NCBI GenBank assembly: GCA_031772625.1
Contig: CM062808.1
Location: forward strand, 145,430,605 to 145,494,604
From: Pinus tabuliformis
Taxonomy: Eukaryota > Streptophyta > Pinopsida > Pinales > Pinaceae
Length of the DNA stretch: 64,000 bases
Direction of reading: 5' to 3'
Made by a program: the position numbers and the translations under genes. The notes under the pieces were generated by a model. It worked only from the letters and a program-made list of their open reading frames with translations, had not been told where the DNA came from and searched no databases. Below, piece after piece: positions 54,448-64,000 of the stretch (position 1 is its first letter; each line of letters starts with the position of its first letter).

Positions 54448-57402
54448 CTATACATGAGACATCATCAATATGGGTTCTTCACTAGCACTCGAGGAAGAAC
54501 CTATCATCTTACTCTCCTGCTTTGGAAATGGATCTTTCAAAATAGCAGGAATTGGGGAACCTTTAACGATTTTCACAACCTCCGCCCGATGAGGGCAATC
54601 TCTTGTGAAATGATCTTCTTCACAAATTAAACAAGGATACCGAGGTTTGCGCTTCTCGTCATTAGATTCCGACTTCTCTTTTTTCTCCTTTGGAGCCTTA
54701 TCTTCTTTCTCTTTCTTCTTACCTTTCTTCTTACCACCATTTTTGGATTTAGCCGTAGATGACTCTACAGCATGAACGTCGGCGGTAATTTCAGGAGAAG
54801 ATTCTCCTGTCGGGGAGTCTGGTAGGGTTATAATTGGAGAAGAATTCTTTGAAGATTTGTTCTTACTCTTAGTATTTACCGTACCAATCATGCCATCAGC
54901 AGCATGAGACCCCGAAGGAGCAGCAGCGATTTGATTCGACTTAGGAAGATCTGGGATCTTCTCGTGCAACGTACCTGACTGAGTGTAAACTAAGTCAAGG
55001 TACTGGGCTTGAGCAATGACTTGCTCCTGAGTAACTACTTCGGCCTTAGCTACATCTTCAGTAATCTTTGGTAATAATGATTTTACAAACCATTCAGCTA
55101 AGATTTGGTCCGGGATAAAAACTTTCACTAAACGCCTTCGACGTCGCCATTCATGAATATGGTCAGAAATATAAGTGGACGTCGATTGTTTTAATGAAGT
55201 TAATAACTCAGTACCGTTATCGTATCTGACCGGCAACTGAAAATGAGTAAGGAACGAAGTAGCTAACTGGCTGAAATTATAAAAAGAGGCCCGTGGCAAC
55301 TCAATGTACCACTTGGCCGTGAGACCAATGAGCGTACGCTGAAAAAGACGTAAACGGATCGAATCATCCGAGATAGAATTTGAAGCACACCAGAGGTGGT
55401 AAGTCATCACATGATTTGACGGATCCTCTCCAGACTTACCTTAAAACTTAGGTATATCACTGGGCAACTTATTTGGCTTTGGCGGCCAGAACGGAAGATA
55501 ATTGATTGGATCGTTCGTTAGGCGCGTCAAGTCGGGTAAATCCAAAGTTGCAATAAACAGAAATTGCCGGTTAGGATCTCTAAAACTCTGGGTCACAATA
55601 CCAGTTCCAGGAGGAGGATATCCAGGATAACTAGGAATAGGAATCGCATTCGGGATATTATATCCTCCTGGGAAACCAGGATTAACCGGACCGTACTGGG
55701 GTTGTTGATAAGTATACCCATGATACGGTTGATACTGGTAAACCGGTTGTTGGACAACAGGACCAAGTTGATACTGCCCCTGGTACTTTTCATACGTAAA
55801 TTGAGGTTGACTTGTTACAACAGTACTTAAACCACGCTGCCCTACAGGCATCTGGACCGTGGTTTGAATCGTAGATCCAGACAATGGTAAAGATGTCTGA
55901 GGGGTGGTTGCAGAGACAGTAGAAATCGGAGCTGTCGATACTCCAGAAGTAAGTGCGGTAGACTGGACAGATGGTGCGGTAGTTGCAGCAGTCGTTTGAG
56001 ATAGAGTACTAGGTACAATTGGCGACTGAGTAACTACCGAAGTTACAGGAGTTTGAATAGTTCACTGGACAGGTTGTGGTTGCTGGGGTGTACCAGAAAC
56101 TACAGGTTGTCCAGTTTGCGGTAACAACTGTACACTTGGCTGCATCACCTGTTGACCTTGTGATGGATCCCACACTATCATTCCGGGGTATTGACCCGTA
56201 ACAGGTTGAGAATACTGAGATCCGTAACCAGGTTGATGGTAGGATTGATAATTGACAGGTACATTCCCTATACTTGGAACATAAGCTTGACCTTGAGGTG
56301 GTAGATAACCTTGAGTCGAGTACTGACCCTGGGGTTGACACCCTTGGGGTAAATACTGATACTGGGGTTGACCTTGACTTGAGTACTGACCTTGGGGTTG
56401 ATACCCTTGAGGTAAGTACTGATACTGGGGTTGACCTTGAGGTAAGTATTGTACCACAGGTATATATTTTCCGTGAGGTTACCCCCCAGACACAATTTGT
56501 TTACCTTGAGGTTGCCCCCCAGGGGTTATTTGAGGTTGCCCCCCAGGCGGTAACTTCCCACCTTGAGGTTGAGAACTAGGAATTGAACCTGACATCATGT
56601 AGATGTCACCTACACCCAACTGTTTATTACCATTGTTTCCAGCTAATAACCCATGTTCAATGGGTTGAGGAGATGCTCCTGCAAAAATACCAGAAAGTGA
56701 CTGATACCCAGTAGGAACAGAAGGACCGCCATGCAAAAATGATTCAGGTGATTGAGAAAACATGGACGACTGACCAGACATATTTACAGGACTATATATA
56801 CCTCTAGGTGGAAAAGGAGTACGAGGTGGAGAAAAACCGGTACCTGAGTTGTCCAGATAATTGGTTAATGAAAGATACCAAGTAGTGCTTCTAGGAGGGC
56901 TGTAAAAGATAGATTCACGTTCTCTTAGATCAATGGTAGGTTGATCTTCAAGAACAGGGCCTACTTCTTCTTCTGGAGCAAGTTCTTCAATAGCTATCAA
57001 ACCAGAAGGAAGATTTTCGGTTATGACTCTTTCTACCCTAGGTGAATCAGGAACACTAGAAGTTGGAGTAATAGGTTCAGATATTTCAGGTTCTTCGCCT
57101 GTGTCACTAGCAGATGAAAAACTACCAGTAAGCTCAGAAACTGCAACAACGTCAAGATTATAACCTGTCTCTAGATTTTGGTAATCTTGATGGACTACCA
57201 AGGAAGACTCTCCTTCTTCGGGTGAACCTACTCTACTGCCACTAGGAGGAGTTACAAGGACTCTCAAACCTTCGTAGTAACTCGGAACCTCTTCGGGAGG
57301 TAGGCCTCGAAGTCTACGAGACCTCCTCAGCAAATCAGCTAGGGTTACAGCCTCAGGAGACTTGCCCCGAGATTCAGGGGTTTGTCTCGGTAATTCCGCC
57401 AC
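54448..57402 (-). pseudogene. Element C gag, broken by point stops
   Basis: Reads from about 57402 (GTG; no ATG is evident at the start). N-terminal region: L-L-R-R-S-R-R-L-R-G-L-P-P-E-E-V-P, S-I-F-Y-S-P-P-R-S-T-T-W-Y. A low-complexity Q/P/G/Y region (about 56560-55640) has repeats such as Q-Y-Q-Y-L-P-Q-G. The capsid-like core (about 55460-55050) has K-L-P-S-D-I-P-K-F, W-Y-I-E-L-P and Y-I-S-D-H-I-H-E-W-R-R-R-R-R. A lysine-rich stretch and one knuckle C-L-I-C-E-E-D-H-F-T-R-D-C (about 54632-54593) end it. Stops at about 56478, 56061, 55440 and 54447 leave four long pieces; the low-complexity part is better preserved than in A. Confidence 0.82.
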
Positions 57403-59402
57403 AGTTAAAGATTTTTAACTACTGCACATGCAAACAAAGTAAAATCTCAAAACAAACTGCCTAAAGTCTCTAAAGAACCAAACAAATTTGAAGCACAAGC
57501 CTAAAGAATCTAGGGCGTCAAACCAAGCACAAAAAGTAGCCTTCCGGACCGAAAGCGCTAGTTGGTGATGAAGTCCAACATCGCCGGATTCAGTACAGAA
57601 GTGGCGGGTGGAACAGTTACCCCGGAAACCTGCTTAATGAATAGACCGGCACAAGTTCCTCCACTTTAACCATCTCGAGTGAAGTGAACCCCCCGGAAAA
57701 TCCAAGTGAGTCTAGCCGACGTCTGCTCCAAGTACAGTGGGATCTTCCCTCCACCATCAACTCGGTAGAATCCTAAAGATTATGGTCACTAAGGTTACCA
57801 ACAGCAACAAGTACACCTGGGGGAACAGTCTACACTCAGACAGCACGCAAGGGCAGAGTATCAAGCTCAATCCCCTTGCCGACTCCTTGACAATAATCCA
57901 AGGTTTACCGAAAAGTGACCCTGGCTCCTCGACAATGGTTAATCCGAGGTTTACCGTTTGTAATACGTGCGTGTCTGGCGTCGTTCCCAACGAGGGAGGA
58001 TTGATCCCCTCACTGGTTCGGACACGAGCTCGTGCTTCTCCTTTAAGAGGAGCTTTCCCAGAGTATAAATGAAACAGCTGGATTTATTCTATCTCAAGAT
58101 AAGCTACTTGTTTGGTTTTGTTGTCTTGGAGAGTTTATTACTCTCCTACTCCAAGACACTAGCCTGATCTATATTGTTGTTTCAGAGCCCTAGTAAATAA
58201 AAGTTACTACGTTGATTTTACTTTAAGCGTTAATTTTATGGCTTCCTTAAGACAAAAGGTAGTGGAGATGAAACTGGTGGTGTGTAGACTTGACTCGCAA
58301 CCACTACAAAGATGCACCTAAGATGATTTACACTACTTTCCTTTTTCAATGAATTTCTTAGCTAAGAGAGTTGAGAGAATGCAATTTTATAGAAAACAAC
58401 TTTCTTAACAAAGACAATCAAAGAAACAATTCTCTTTTATCTTTTCAAAACAAGCACTCATGACCACTAATTATTCACGAAATTTCCTTTTCTTCGAAAG
58501 ACAACAAATGCTACTAAAGCAAATTTGATTCCAAAAGAATTTTGTATTTTTCCTATATTAATCAAGCATATAAAACTATTTATCAAAAATCGATTTTAAC
58601 AAATCTAAGGCAATCAAAGCAAAATCACTCAAAAGCAAACTAAAGGGAAATTTACCTAAAAGCAAAGATAAAGAGGACAAAAGCCTACAAGGATGATTCC
58701 CGGATGTTTTACTTAGTCCAAAAACAACTAAGGATCAATCTATGCAGAATCATAAACTAATCAAAAAACAAAATCGAAATTTTTTTGTTCTTTTTCACAA
58801 AAATGAAATTCAAAGCTTTAACCAACAAACTTTTCGAGATTTGCAAAGAGAAGATACAAAGGTAGATCTCTCACAAGGGTGATCTTTACGACGGGCCCGA
58901 CTCCTAAGAGGGATGAACAAAACCAGGGAGATCCAAAGTTTGACAACCTCTAACGCCAAAGTCACTACAGAACCAGTTAAAAATCAAACCCTAAGGCAAA
59001 AACTCTATGAATTCCACCAAAAACCCTCGACACTAATGGAACAAGTTCAGGTGAAGATATTTGACAGTAAACCAATGGATCTGGGCAGGAAAAATCAATT
59101 AAAAGCAAAATCTAAAGAGCAAAAAGAAAAAATTTGAATTTTTCTTAATTTTAACAAGGTACGCAGGCAACCTGTTAAGACAGGTGCGGGTACGCTCTGT
59201 GCACACAGTAACAGTGCGTACAAGTACCCACCGTGCTGAACTCAGAGCCTGCGCACTTCGACCAAAACTAAGAAAAAATAAAAACTAAATCAACCCTAAG
59301 CTAACCCACCCAAACACTCAGTTCAACAGCCAAAAACCAGAAAACAAGTAGTGTTTCTCAGATCAAAATATGAAATCAAAAGGAACTCAAACAAATCCAT
59401 GG
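57403..59402 (-). other. Element C 5' leader, non-coding
   Basis: Leader between primer site and gag. It contains the conserved hairpin with arms TGTCTTGGAG/CTCCAAGACA (58122-58158) and the CpG-rich inverted repeat GTGCGTAC-AA-GTACCCAC (59214-59231), both also in A. No convincing gene; small ORFs here have no counterpart in A. Confidence 0.55.
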
Positions 59403-59422
59403 TTTCCCAGTGGAGTCGCCAT
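59403..59422 (-). promoter_or_regulatory. Element C primer-binding site
   Basis: Minus strand TGGCGACTCCACTGGGAAAC, starting two or three bases after the 5' LTR end. The tRNA is not assigned. Confidence 0.65.
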
Positions 59423-59424
59423 TT

Positions 59425-60472
59425 TGTCATGCGGAAACAGTCAATAGTGCGGACACAACCGACCTTCCTAGAAGTCTAAGACTTTCTAATGACAAACAAA
59501 ACAAAAGAGAGCAATCCTTCTCTAAATATGCATTACAATATGAGAAATCAAGTGTGTAGCTCTTACCTCTAACCAAAAGTTGTTGTAGTAGCTCAGCTTC
59601 ATTGATCCGGATGAGCTCCTCCTTCTCTTCAAAACCTACATTCACCAACAGTCAAACCATTAAATATCACCTGATTATAACATACAACAAAGCATATTCA
59701 ACATATAGACCAAGGAGTATATGAAACAACTCATAAAGAACAAGTTATTGAGAAGAATGGACTAATTTGTATTAAAGGTAACAAAAGGAACCATTACAAC
59801 CTGAGCCTTGGTGTTGTGCAAGCTCCTCCCAGGGTCCACAAGAGTCCTCCTTTACTCTGATCAGCTCACCCACCTCCCAATGGGAACAAGTAAAGATGGT
59901 AATCTCTCCTCACAAGTTCTCACAAGGAAGTCCTAATTCCAGCAGCATCTACCCTTAGGAATGTTCAGCTTTCAGTCTCCCTCCCTCTGGCCCAATGCCT
60001 GTATTTATAGTGTTCTAGAGGAAGTTAATTAGCTCCACCATGGATGGGATAAGCCCCTCTTTCAATGGGATAGGCTCCCCTCTTCATGGGATAAGTCCCT
60101 CTTTCTTTGGGTACATGAACCATCTGGAGGCGCTTCATACACGTCAAACAAGCTTCTAGAATGCTCTAGAAATGACCACAAGTAACTTTTTTAAGATGAA
60201 ACTTGCGCCTTTTGACCTTTACAGGAGTACGCACCCACCCCTTTACATACAGAGCATACAATTACGCAGGTATTGTGAACTTGGGTTGCGTACCCGCAGG
60301 TAAGGCTAAGAGAAAATGCGTACCAGAGATAATTGACTTTTAATGACTTTTCTCTTCTTTTTGGAGTTTGACATGTAGAGCAGAGGCATGAGACTTGCCA
60401 AGGAGGATAGTATGACAGTGGATGGAGCCATACTAACTGCAAATAGTCATGGTGACATTTTTTAGTGTAACA
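59425..60472 (-). repeat. Element C 5' LTR
   Basis: 1048 bp, TGTTACAC...CGCATGACA on the element strand. It contains a TATA box (TATAAATA, 60009-60002) and the three-copy upstream repeat (about 60040-60111). Followed on the plus strand by TSD TGGCC. Confidence 0.92.
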
Positions 60473-61310
60473 TGGCCCAAAAAGAACCTTGAAAATCAAT
60501 CCATCCCTATCTACTTCCTAGGAGAGGGAGTTGTGCATCTTACTGAGAAAACAGTTAGATTCCTTCGCCTGGAGTTATAAGGAGATGAAGGGAGTGCACC
60601 CTTCAGTATGTACTCATCATATATACATCAAGGAAGATTGCAAACCAGTCAGGCAACCTTAAAGGAGGATGAATCCAACACTTAAAGATATTGTGAAGGA
60701 AGAACTACAGAAATTTCTTGATGAACGATTCATTTATCCCATCTTTGACAGTGAATAGGTCTCTCCTTTGGTGCTAGTGCCAAAGAAAAATGGTAAGTGG
60801 AGAATCTGTGTCGACTATCAAGAATTGAAAAAAGCCACTAAAAAGGACCAATTTCCTTTACCTTTCATAAATCAAGTGTTAGACGGTCTGGTAGGGAAAA
60901 AGTTTTTCTCCTTCCTAGATGGGTTTAGCGGGTACAATCAGATTCAAATCAGCCTAGAAGACCACTTTCACTTGTCCTTGGGGCATCTTTGCATATCGGG
61001 TCCTTCCTTTTGGTTTGTGCAATGCTCCAGCCACGTTCCAAAGAGCCGTATTGAGTATATTTTCTGAACTGGTTCATGATGCAATAGAAATATATATGGA
61101 TGATTTTGCTCCTTATGGTTCTGACTTTCAAGAAGCTTTATCTAACCTATGAAAATTTCTAGACAACTGTATTGAGATGAACCTATCCCCCAGCCTGGAA
61201 AAATGTGAATTTTTTATGACTGAAGGGACTATGTTAGGTCATGCAATATCTCAACAAGGACTGCAGGTGGACCCCAACAAGATTGCCATCATCCAAAGGT
61301 CCCACCTCAT
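60473..61310 (+). pseudogene. Element D reverse transcriptase, broken
   Basis: RT resuming after C. It reads K-P-V-R-Q-P, L-D-E-R-F-I-Y-P-I, then L-V-P-K-K-N-G-K-W-R-I-C-V-D-Y-Q-E-L (about 60771-60825), F-P-L-P-F-I-N-Q-V-L-D, F-L-D-G-F-S-G-Y-N-Q-I-Q-I (about 60910-60950), a frameshift at about 60963, C-P-W-G-I-F-A-Y-R-V-L-P-F-G-L-C-N, and catalytic Y-M-D-D-F (61094-61108). Then L-G-H-A-I-S-Q-Q-G-L-Q-V-D-P-N-K and another frameshift near 61300. Stops are spread through it. Confidence 0.85.
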
Positions 61311-61932
61311 CAAATAGTGAGAGATGTCAGAATTTTCCTAAGCTTAGCTAGATATTACAGGAGATTCATTAAAGATTTCAGCAAGCTAGCCTCTCATTTT
61401 TTTGGCCTTTTAGGCAAATATGTTGAGTTCATATGGTTCGAACCCAATTCTCAGAGGCCCGAACTGGGCCTTACCCTTCAACATTCACATAGATGCCTTG
61501 AACAAAGAAATAGGAGTAGCCTTAGGACAAATTGATGAAAAGTTGCCTTATGCCATATACTTTATAAGCAAAAACTTGTCAAAGGTAGAGTTAAACTACA
61601 CAGTGACTGAGAAGGAACTCCTAACTGTTGTGCATTCCTTAAACAAATTCAGACATTATATCACAGGCTATCAAGCCTTCGTACACACTAATCATGCTGC
61701 AATTAGATATTTAATGAACAAACCAGATGTAAATTCTCACATTATTAGATGGTTTCATTTACTACAACAGTTTGATTTGACCATTATTGATAAGCCTGGT
61801 AAAGAAAATGTTGTTGCTGACTTTTTGTCTAGTGTAAATTTGCCTGCAGGTGAAGAAAGAATGGTGGATGACCAAATTCCAGATGAAAATCTATTTGCTA
61901 TCTCAGTACTCTCTCCATGGTTGCTGATATAG
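61311..61932 (+). pseudogene. Element D RNase H, broken at its start
   Basis: RNase H: after L-A-R-Y-Y-R-R-F-I-K-D-F-S-K (thumb) and a frame change near 61440 it reads F-N-I-H-I-D-A-L-N-K-E-I-G-V-A-L-G (first Asp present), Y-F-I-S-K-N-L-S-K-V-E-L-N-Y-T-V-T-E-K-E (Glu present) and V-H-T-N-H-A-A-I-R-Y-L (the usual T-D-H reads T-N-H, so this Asp is Asn). A deletion seems to have removed part of the tether just before it. Ends with a TAG at 61930-61932. Confidence 0.82.
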
Positions 61933-63172
61933 TAAACTACTTGGTTTCAACACAGTTTCCACCACACCTATCCTTAAAAGAGAAGAGTAATATAGTAAGG
62001 AAAAGTGCCCCTTTCACCTGGATTGGAGGTAATCTCTTCAAACTTGGCCCAAATTAGATCTTGAGAAGATGTGTCAGGGAGGAGGAAGTCTTTGACATTC
62101 TCTTGACCTGTCATGATGGGCCTTGTGGAGGTCATTTTGCAGCAAAGAGAACTACCTTCAAGATATTGCAAGCAGGCTACTACTGGCCACTCTTCATCAC
62201 GATGTGAGAAGATACACCAGCCAATGTGATTGGTGTCAGAGGATGGGGAAACCTACTCCAAAGGATGAGATGCCCATGCAACCTCAAGTGACCTTTGAGA
62301 CATTTGAGAAGTGGGGCATGGACTTTGTGGGTCCTATCAGCCCTCCTTCAAAGCAGAAACAATACATCATTGTGTGCACTGATTACTTGAAAAAGTGGGT
62401 AGAAACAAAAGAAATCAAAGCAGTGATAGAGGAAAAAGTAGCTGAGTTTTTGAGAGAAAACATATTCTACAAGTTCGGGTATCCAAGAGAGTTTGTCACA
62501 GATCAAGGCAGTTAGTTCACTTCCAATTTGATTGAAGACCTGCTCACACATCATAGAATCAAGCATAGGACTTCCACCCCTTACCATCCACAAGCCAATG
62601 GGTAGGTGGAGGTCACTAATAGAGCATTGGAAGGGATCTTGACCAAGGTAGTGAGCAGTAGCAGAAAAGACTAGGTGGACGGATTAGTTGAGGCCACTTG
62701 GGCCTACAACACCACATGGAATACCACCACACGGATCACACCCTATGAATTGGTCTATGGGAAGAAGACTTTGCTGCCAATAGAGTTTGAGTTCAATACA
62801 GTAAGAATGATAGCTCAGCTGGACCTAGACCTCAGCCATGCACAAAAATAAATATTACTTCATCTCAATGGATTGGATGAACACAGATTGTAGGCCCTTC
62901 TCCATACAGAGGTAGTTCAGCTTCAGAGAAAGATATGGCATGACAAAAATATCAAGGAGAAGCAATTCCAAGAGGGATATTGGGCACTACTCTATGATTC
63001 AAGATATAAAGATTTCAAAGGCAAGCTGAGGACAAGATGGCTGGGACCCTACACTATGGAAAAATGCAATGCAAATGGTTTAGTTTTGATCAGAACCATT
63101 GATGATGAAGCCATCCCCATGCTTGTCAATGGACATCAGTTGAAAGTTTACAAGAAGCCCCTCTCCAAGTGA
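61933..63172 (+). pseudogene. Element D integrase, broken
   Basis: Integrase: zinc region H-D-G-P-C-G-G-H-F and C-D-W-C-Q (about 62112-62240), D in K-W-G-M-D-F-V-G-P-I (about 62320), D in F-V-T-D-Q-G-S (about 62503), and E in G-x-V-E-V-T-N (about 62608, after a stop in place of a codon). The C-terminal part has W-A-Y-N-T-T-W-N, P-I-E-F-E and W-L-G-P-Y and ends L-K-V-Y-K-K-P-L-S-K with TGA at about 63170. There are stops near 62513, 62600 and 62670 and a frame change near 62180. Confidence 0.85.
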
Positions 63173-63277
63173 GAGTTCATTGAAGATTTGAATAAGGAAA
63201 TGATGGTATTGGAGCATTTCTTAGCCTCCATCTCACCCACTCACTGAAGAAAAAGAAAAAGAGAAATAAAAAATAAA
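63173..63277 (+). other. Element D sequence between pol and hairpin series
   Basis: Short purine-rich linker ending in an A/G-rich run (AAGAAAAAGAAAAAGAG). No gene. Confidence 0.5.
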
Positions 63278-63462
63278 GGACTCAAGTGAAAACTTCCATG
63301 AGGCACTTGAGTCCCATCATTGGATTGAAAACCTCTTCTGAGGGAGCCCAGTGATGTCAAAAAAAGAAAGAAAAAGATCATACGATCCTTGGGTGAAAAC
63401 CTTCCTTGGAGGCACCTAGGGTAGGCAATTAGGGTGAAAACCTCCCTGAGGCGCCCTAGTTG
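63278..63462 (+). other. Four consecutive RNA-type hairpins with varying stems
   Basis: Four units, each an outer stem, then AAAAC(C/T)T, then a short inner stem of the CCTC/GAGG kind, then the outer stem partner. Outer stems: 63278-63288/63304-63314 (GGACTCAAGTG, 11 perfect pairs); 63315-63323/63348-63356 (CATCATTGG, one G-T pair); 63387-63395/63413-63421 (CCTTGGGTG, two G-T pairs); 63426-63436/63452-63462 (CAATTAGGGTG, two G-T pairs). Stem sequences differ between units while pairing is kept; the inner loops are similar. G-T pairs allowed in RNA but not DNA favour an RNA structure on the plus strand. Confidence 0.7.
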
Positions 63463-64000
63463 TTTTCAAAAAAAAAAAAAAGAGAAAAAAAAAAGGAAAA
63501 AGAAAAATGAATTTTCATGTGCATCGCAGGTTTGTAGGAGGAGTACAGAGAGCAAGAGAAGATGCCAAAGGGGCCTTGAAATTCACACCAGCAACTATCT
63601 TATCTTCTCCGCACTCTTCTCCATCATTTCTGACATTTCTTTCACTCCATTGTGCCTCTTTTTTAGAAACTGTGTTTTCTACAGGAGGCTCTTGTAGGAA
63701 TCACAAAGAGCCAGAAATGGATATAAAAGGTAGTTTGAGGGACAGGGAAGCTTCATGAAGAACCTATAAACCCTCCTACAACCTTCAAACCTCCTTGCCA
63801 TCATTTCAAAGCTTGCATCACACCCCAAGCATAATTTTTTCTTCTTGTCCCAGAAAAACATAGAAAAAAATAGTTTTTCAGTAAAAGAGAAAAAAAAAAA
63901 TGAGAGAGGAAGCAGCACCATAAATCTTACCTGAAGCTTACCTATTACCTCTACATCTCCATCTGCATCTCTAAAATCATCCTCATAGCTCCAAGCATAG
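63463..64000 (+). other. Element D 3' non-coding region to the window edge
   Basis: After a long A-rich run (63468-63510) the sequence has only short frames without motifs. The start of the D LTR (TGATGAGCCTC) is not seen, so the polypurine tract and 3' LTR lie beyond 64000. Confidence 0.5.

Larger units (their letters stand above)
45054..60472 (-). mobile_element. Element C: Tat-like Ty3/gypsy retrotransposon, minus strand
   Basis: Complete, decayed element of the same broad family as A, inserted in the protease-RT part of D. LTRs of 1048 bp each (59425-60472 is the 5' LTR, 45054-46101 the 3' LTR), primer site 59422-59403, gag 57402-54448, protease and RT to about 52200, RNase H and integrase to 50321, second RNase H 50177-49761, antisense gene 47947-49559 (plus strand), tandem repeats, and a polypurine tract next to 46101. 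The internal region resembles A throughout, but the LTRs match A only in parts, so they are sister families. Confidence 0.92.
40187..64000 (+). mobile_element. Element D: Athila-like Ty3/gypsy retrotransposon, right end outside the window
   Basis: 5' LTR 40187-42232, primer site TGGCGCCGTTGCTGGGGA (42238-42255, the tRNA-Asp type used by Athila elements), leader, gag, protease, then C inserted at 45053/60473, then RT, RNase H and integrase to about 63172 and a structured 3' region. The I-N-L-R-S-G-K-V motif before the protease is an Athila feature (usual form I-T-L-R-S-G-K). The 3' LTR is not in the window. Many stops and frameshifts make it defective. Confidence 0.85.

Noticed and set aside
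57757..58072. ORFs on both strands in the leader of C
   Set aside because: They are not open in the equivalent leader of A and contain no domain.
63434..63758. Plus-strand ORFs of 83-87 codons at the right edge
   Set aside because: The first starts in an A-rich run and both lie in the non-coding 3' region of D; no domain.

Overview
The window is plant nuclear DNA made almost entirely of retrotransposons nested inside one another. I found no convincing single-copy host gene, rRNA, tRNA or CRISPR array. The signs are long plant-type LTRs, Ty3/gypsy pol of the Tat and Athila kinds, 5-bp target-site duplications (TSDs), a tRNA-iMet primer site (TGGTATCAGAGCC), and heavy decay by stop codons. A large-genome seed plant, possibly a gymnosperm, is my inference; the sequence does not prove it.

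Layout, oldest host first. E is a Ty3/gypsy element on the minus strand, split into 1-4228 and 38857-40186. It is interrupted by F (4229-38856), an element or captured segment carrying an unrecognised minus-strand protein, and by D (40187 to beyond 64000), an Athila-like element on the plus strand. F is interrupted by A (5986-26257, Tat-like, plus strand, TSD TTTAC) and by G (29701-37180, non-autonomous, minus strand, TSD TGTTT). The 3' LTR of A is split by B (20791-25816, non-autonomous, TSD GTCAA). D is interrupted by C (45054-60472, minus strand, TSD C/TGGCC), which belongs to the same broad family as A. Smaller insertions sit inside these: a MITE-like element (3765-4060, 10-bp TSD) in E and a tRNA-type SINE (21247-21367, 16-bp TSD) in B. 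The deepest chain, E > F > A > B > SINE, is five levels.

A and C share one plan: LTR, a leader with a hairpin, a gag with a glutamine/proline/glycine-rich N-terminus, protease, RT, a degenerate RNase H, integrase, a second RNase H, an antisense gene, tandem repeats and LTR. The antisense gene is the most striking content. In C it has a TATA box, three exons and two GT-AG introns, and would encode about 393 residues with one internal stop. A carries the same structure, with near-identical exon and intron lengths but more stops. Its N-terminal half resembles the plant mobile domain; the rest I do not recognise.

Other unexplained structure: four consecutive RNA-type hairpins with covarying stems after the pol of D; a CpG-rich GTGCGTAC/GTACGCAC motif shared by unrelated elements; a protease-like motif lying 5' of the gag-like domain in E; an LTR in G that contains a second copy of its own polypurine tract and LTR edge; and two unrelated non-autonomous elements (B and G) that each keep only a coiled coil plus zinc knuckles. 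All coding regions carry disabling changes, so nothing here looks currently autonomous.
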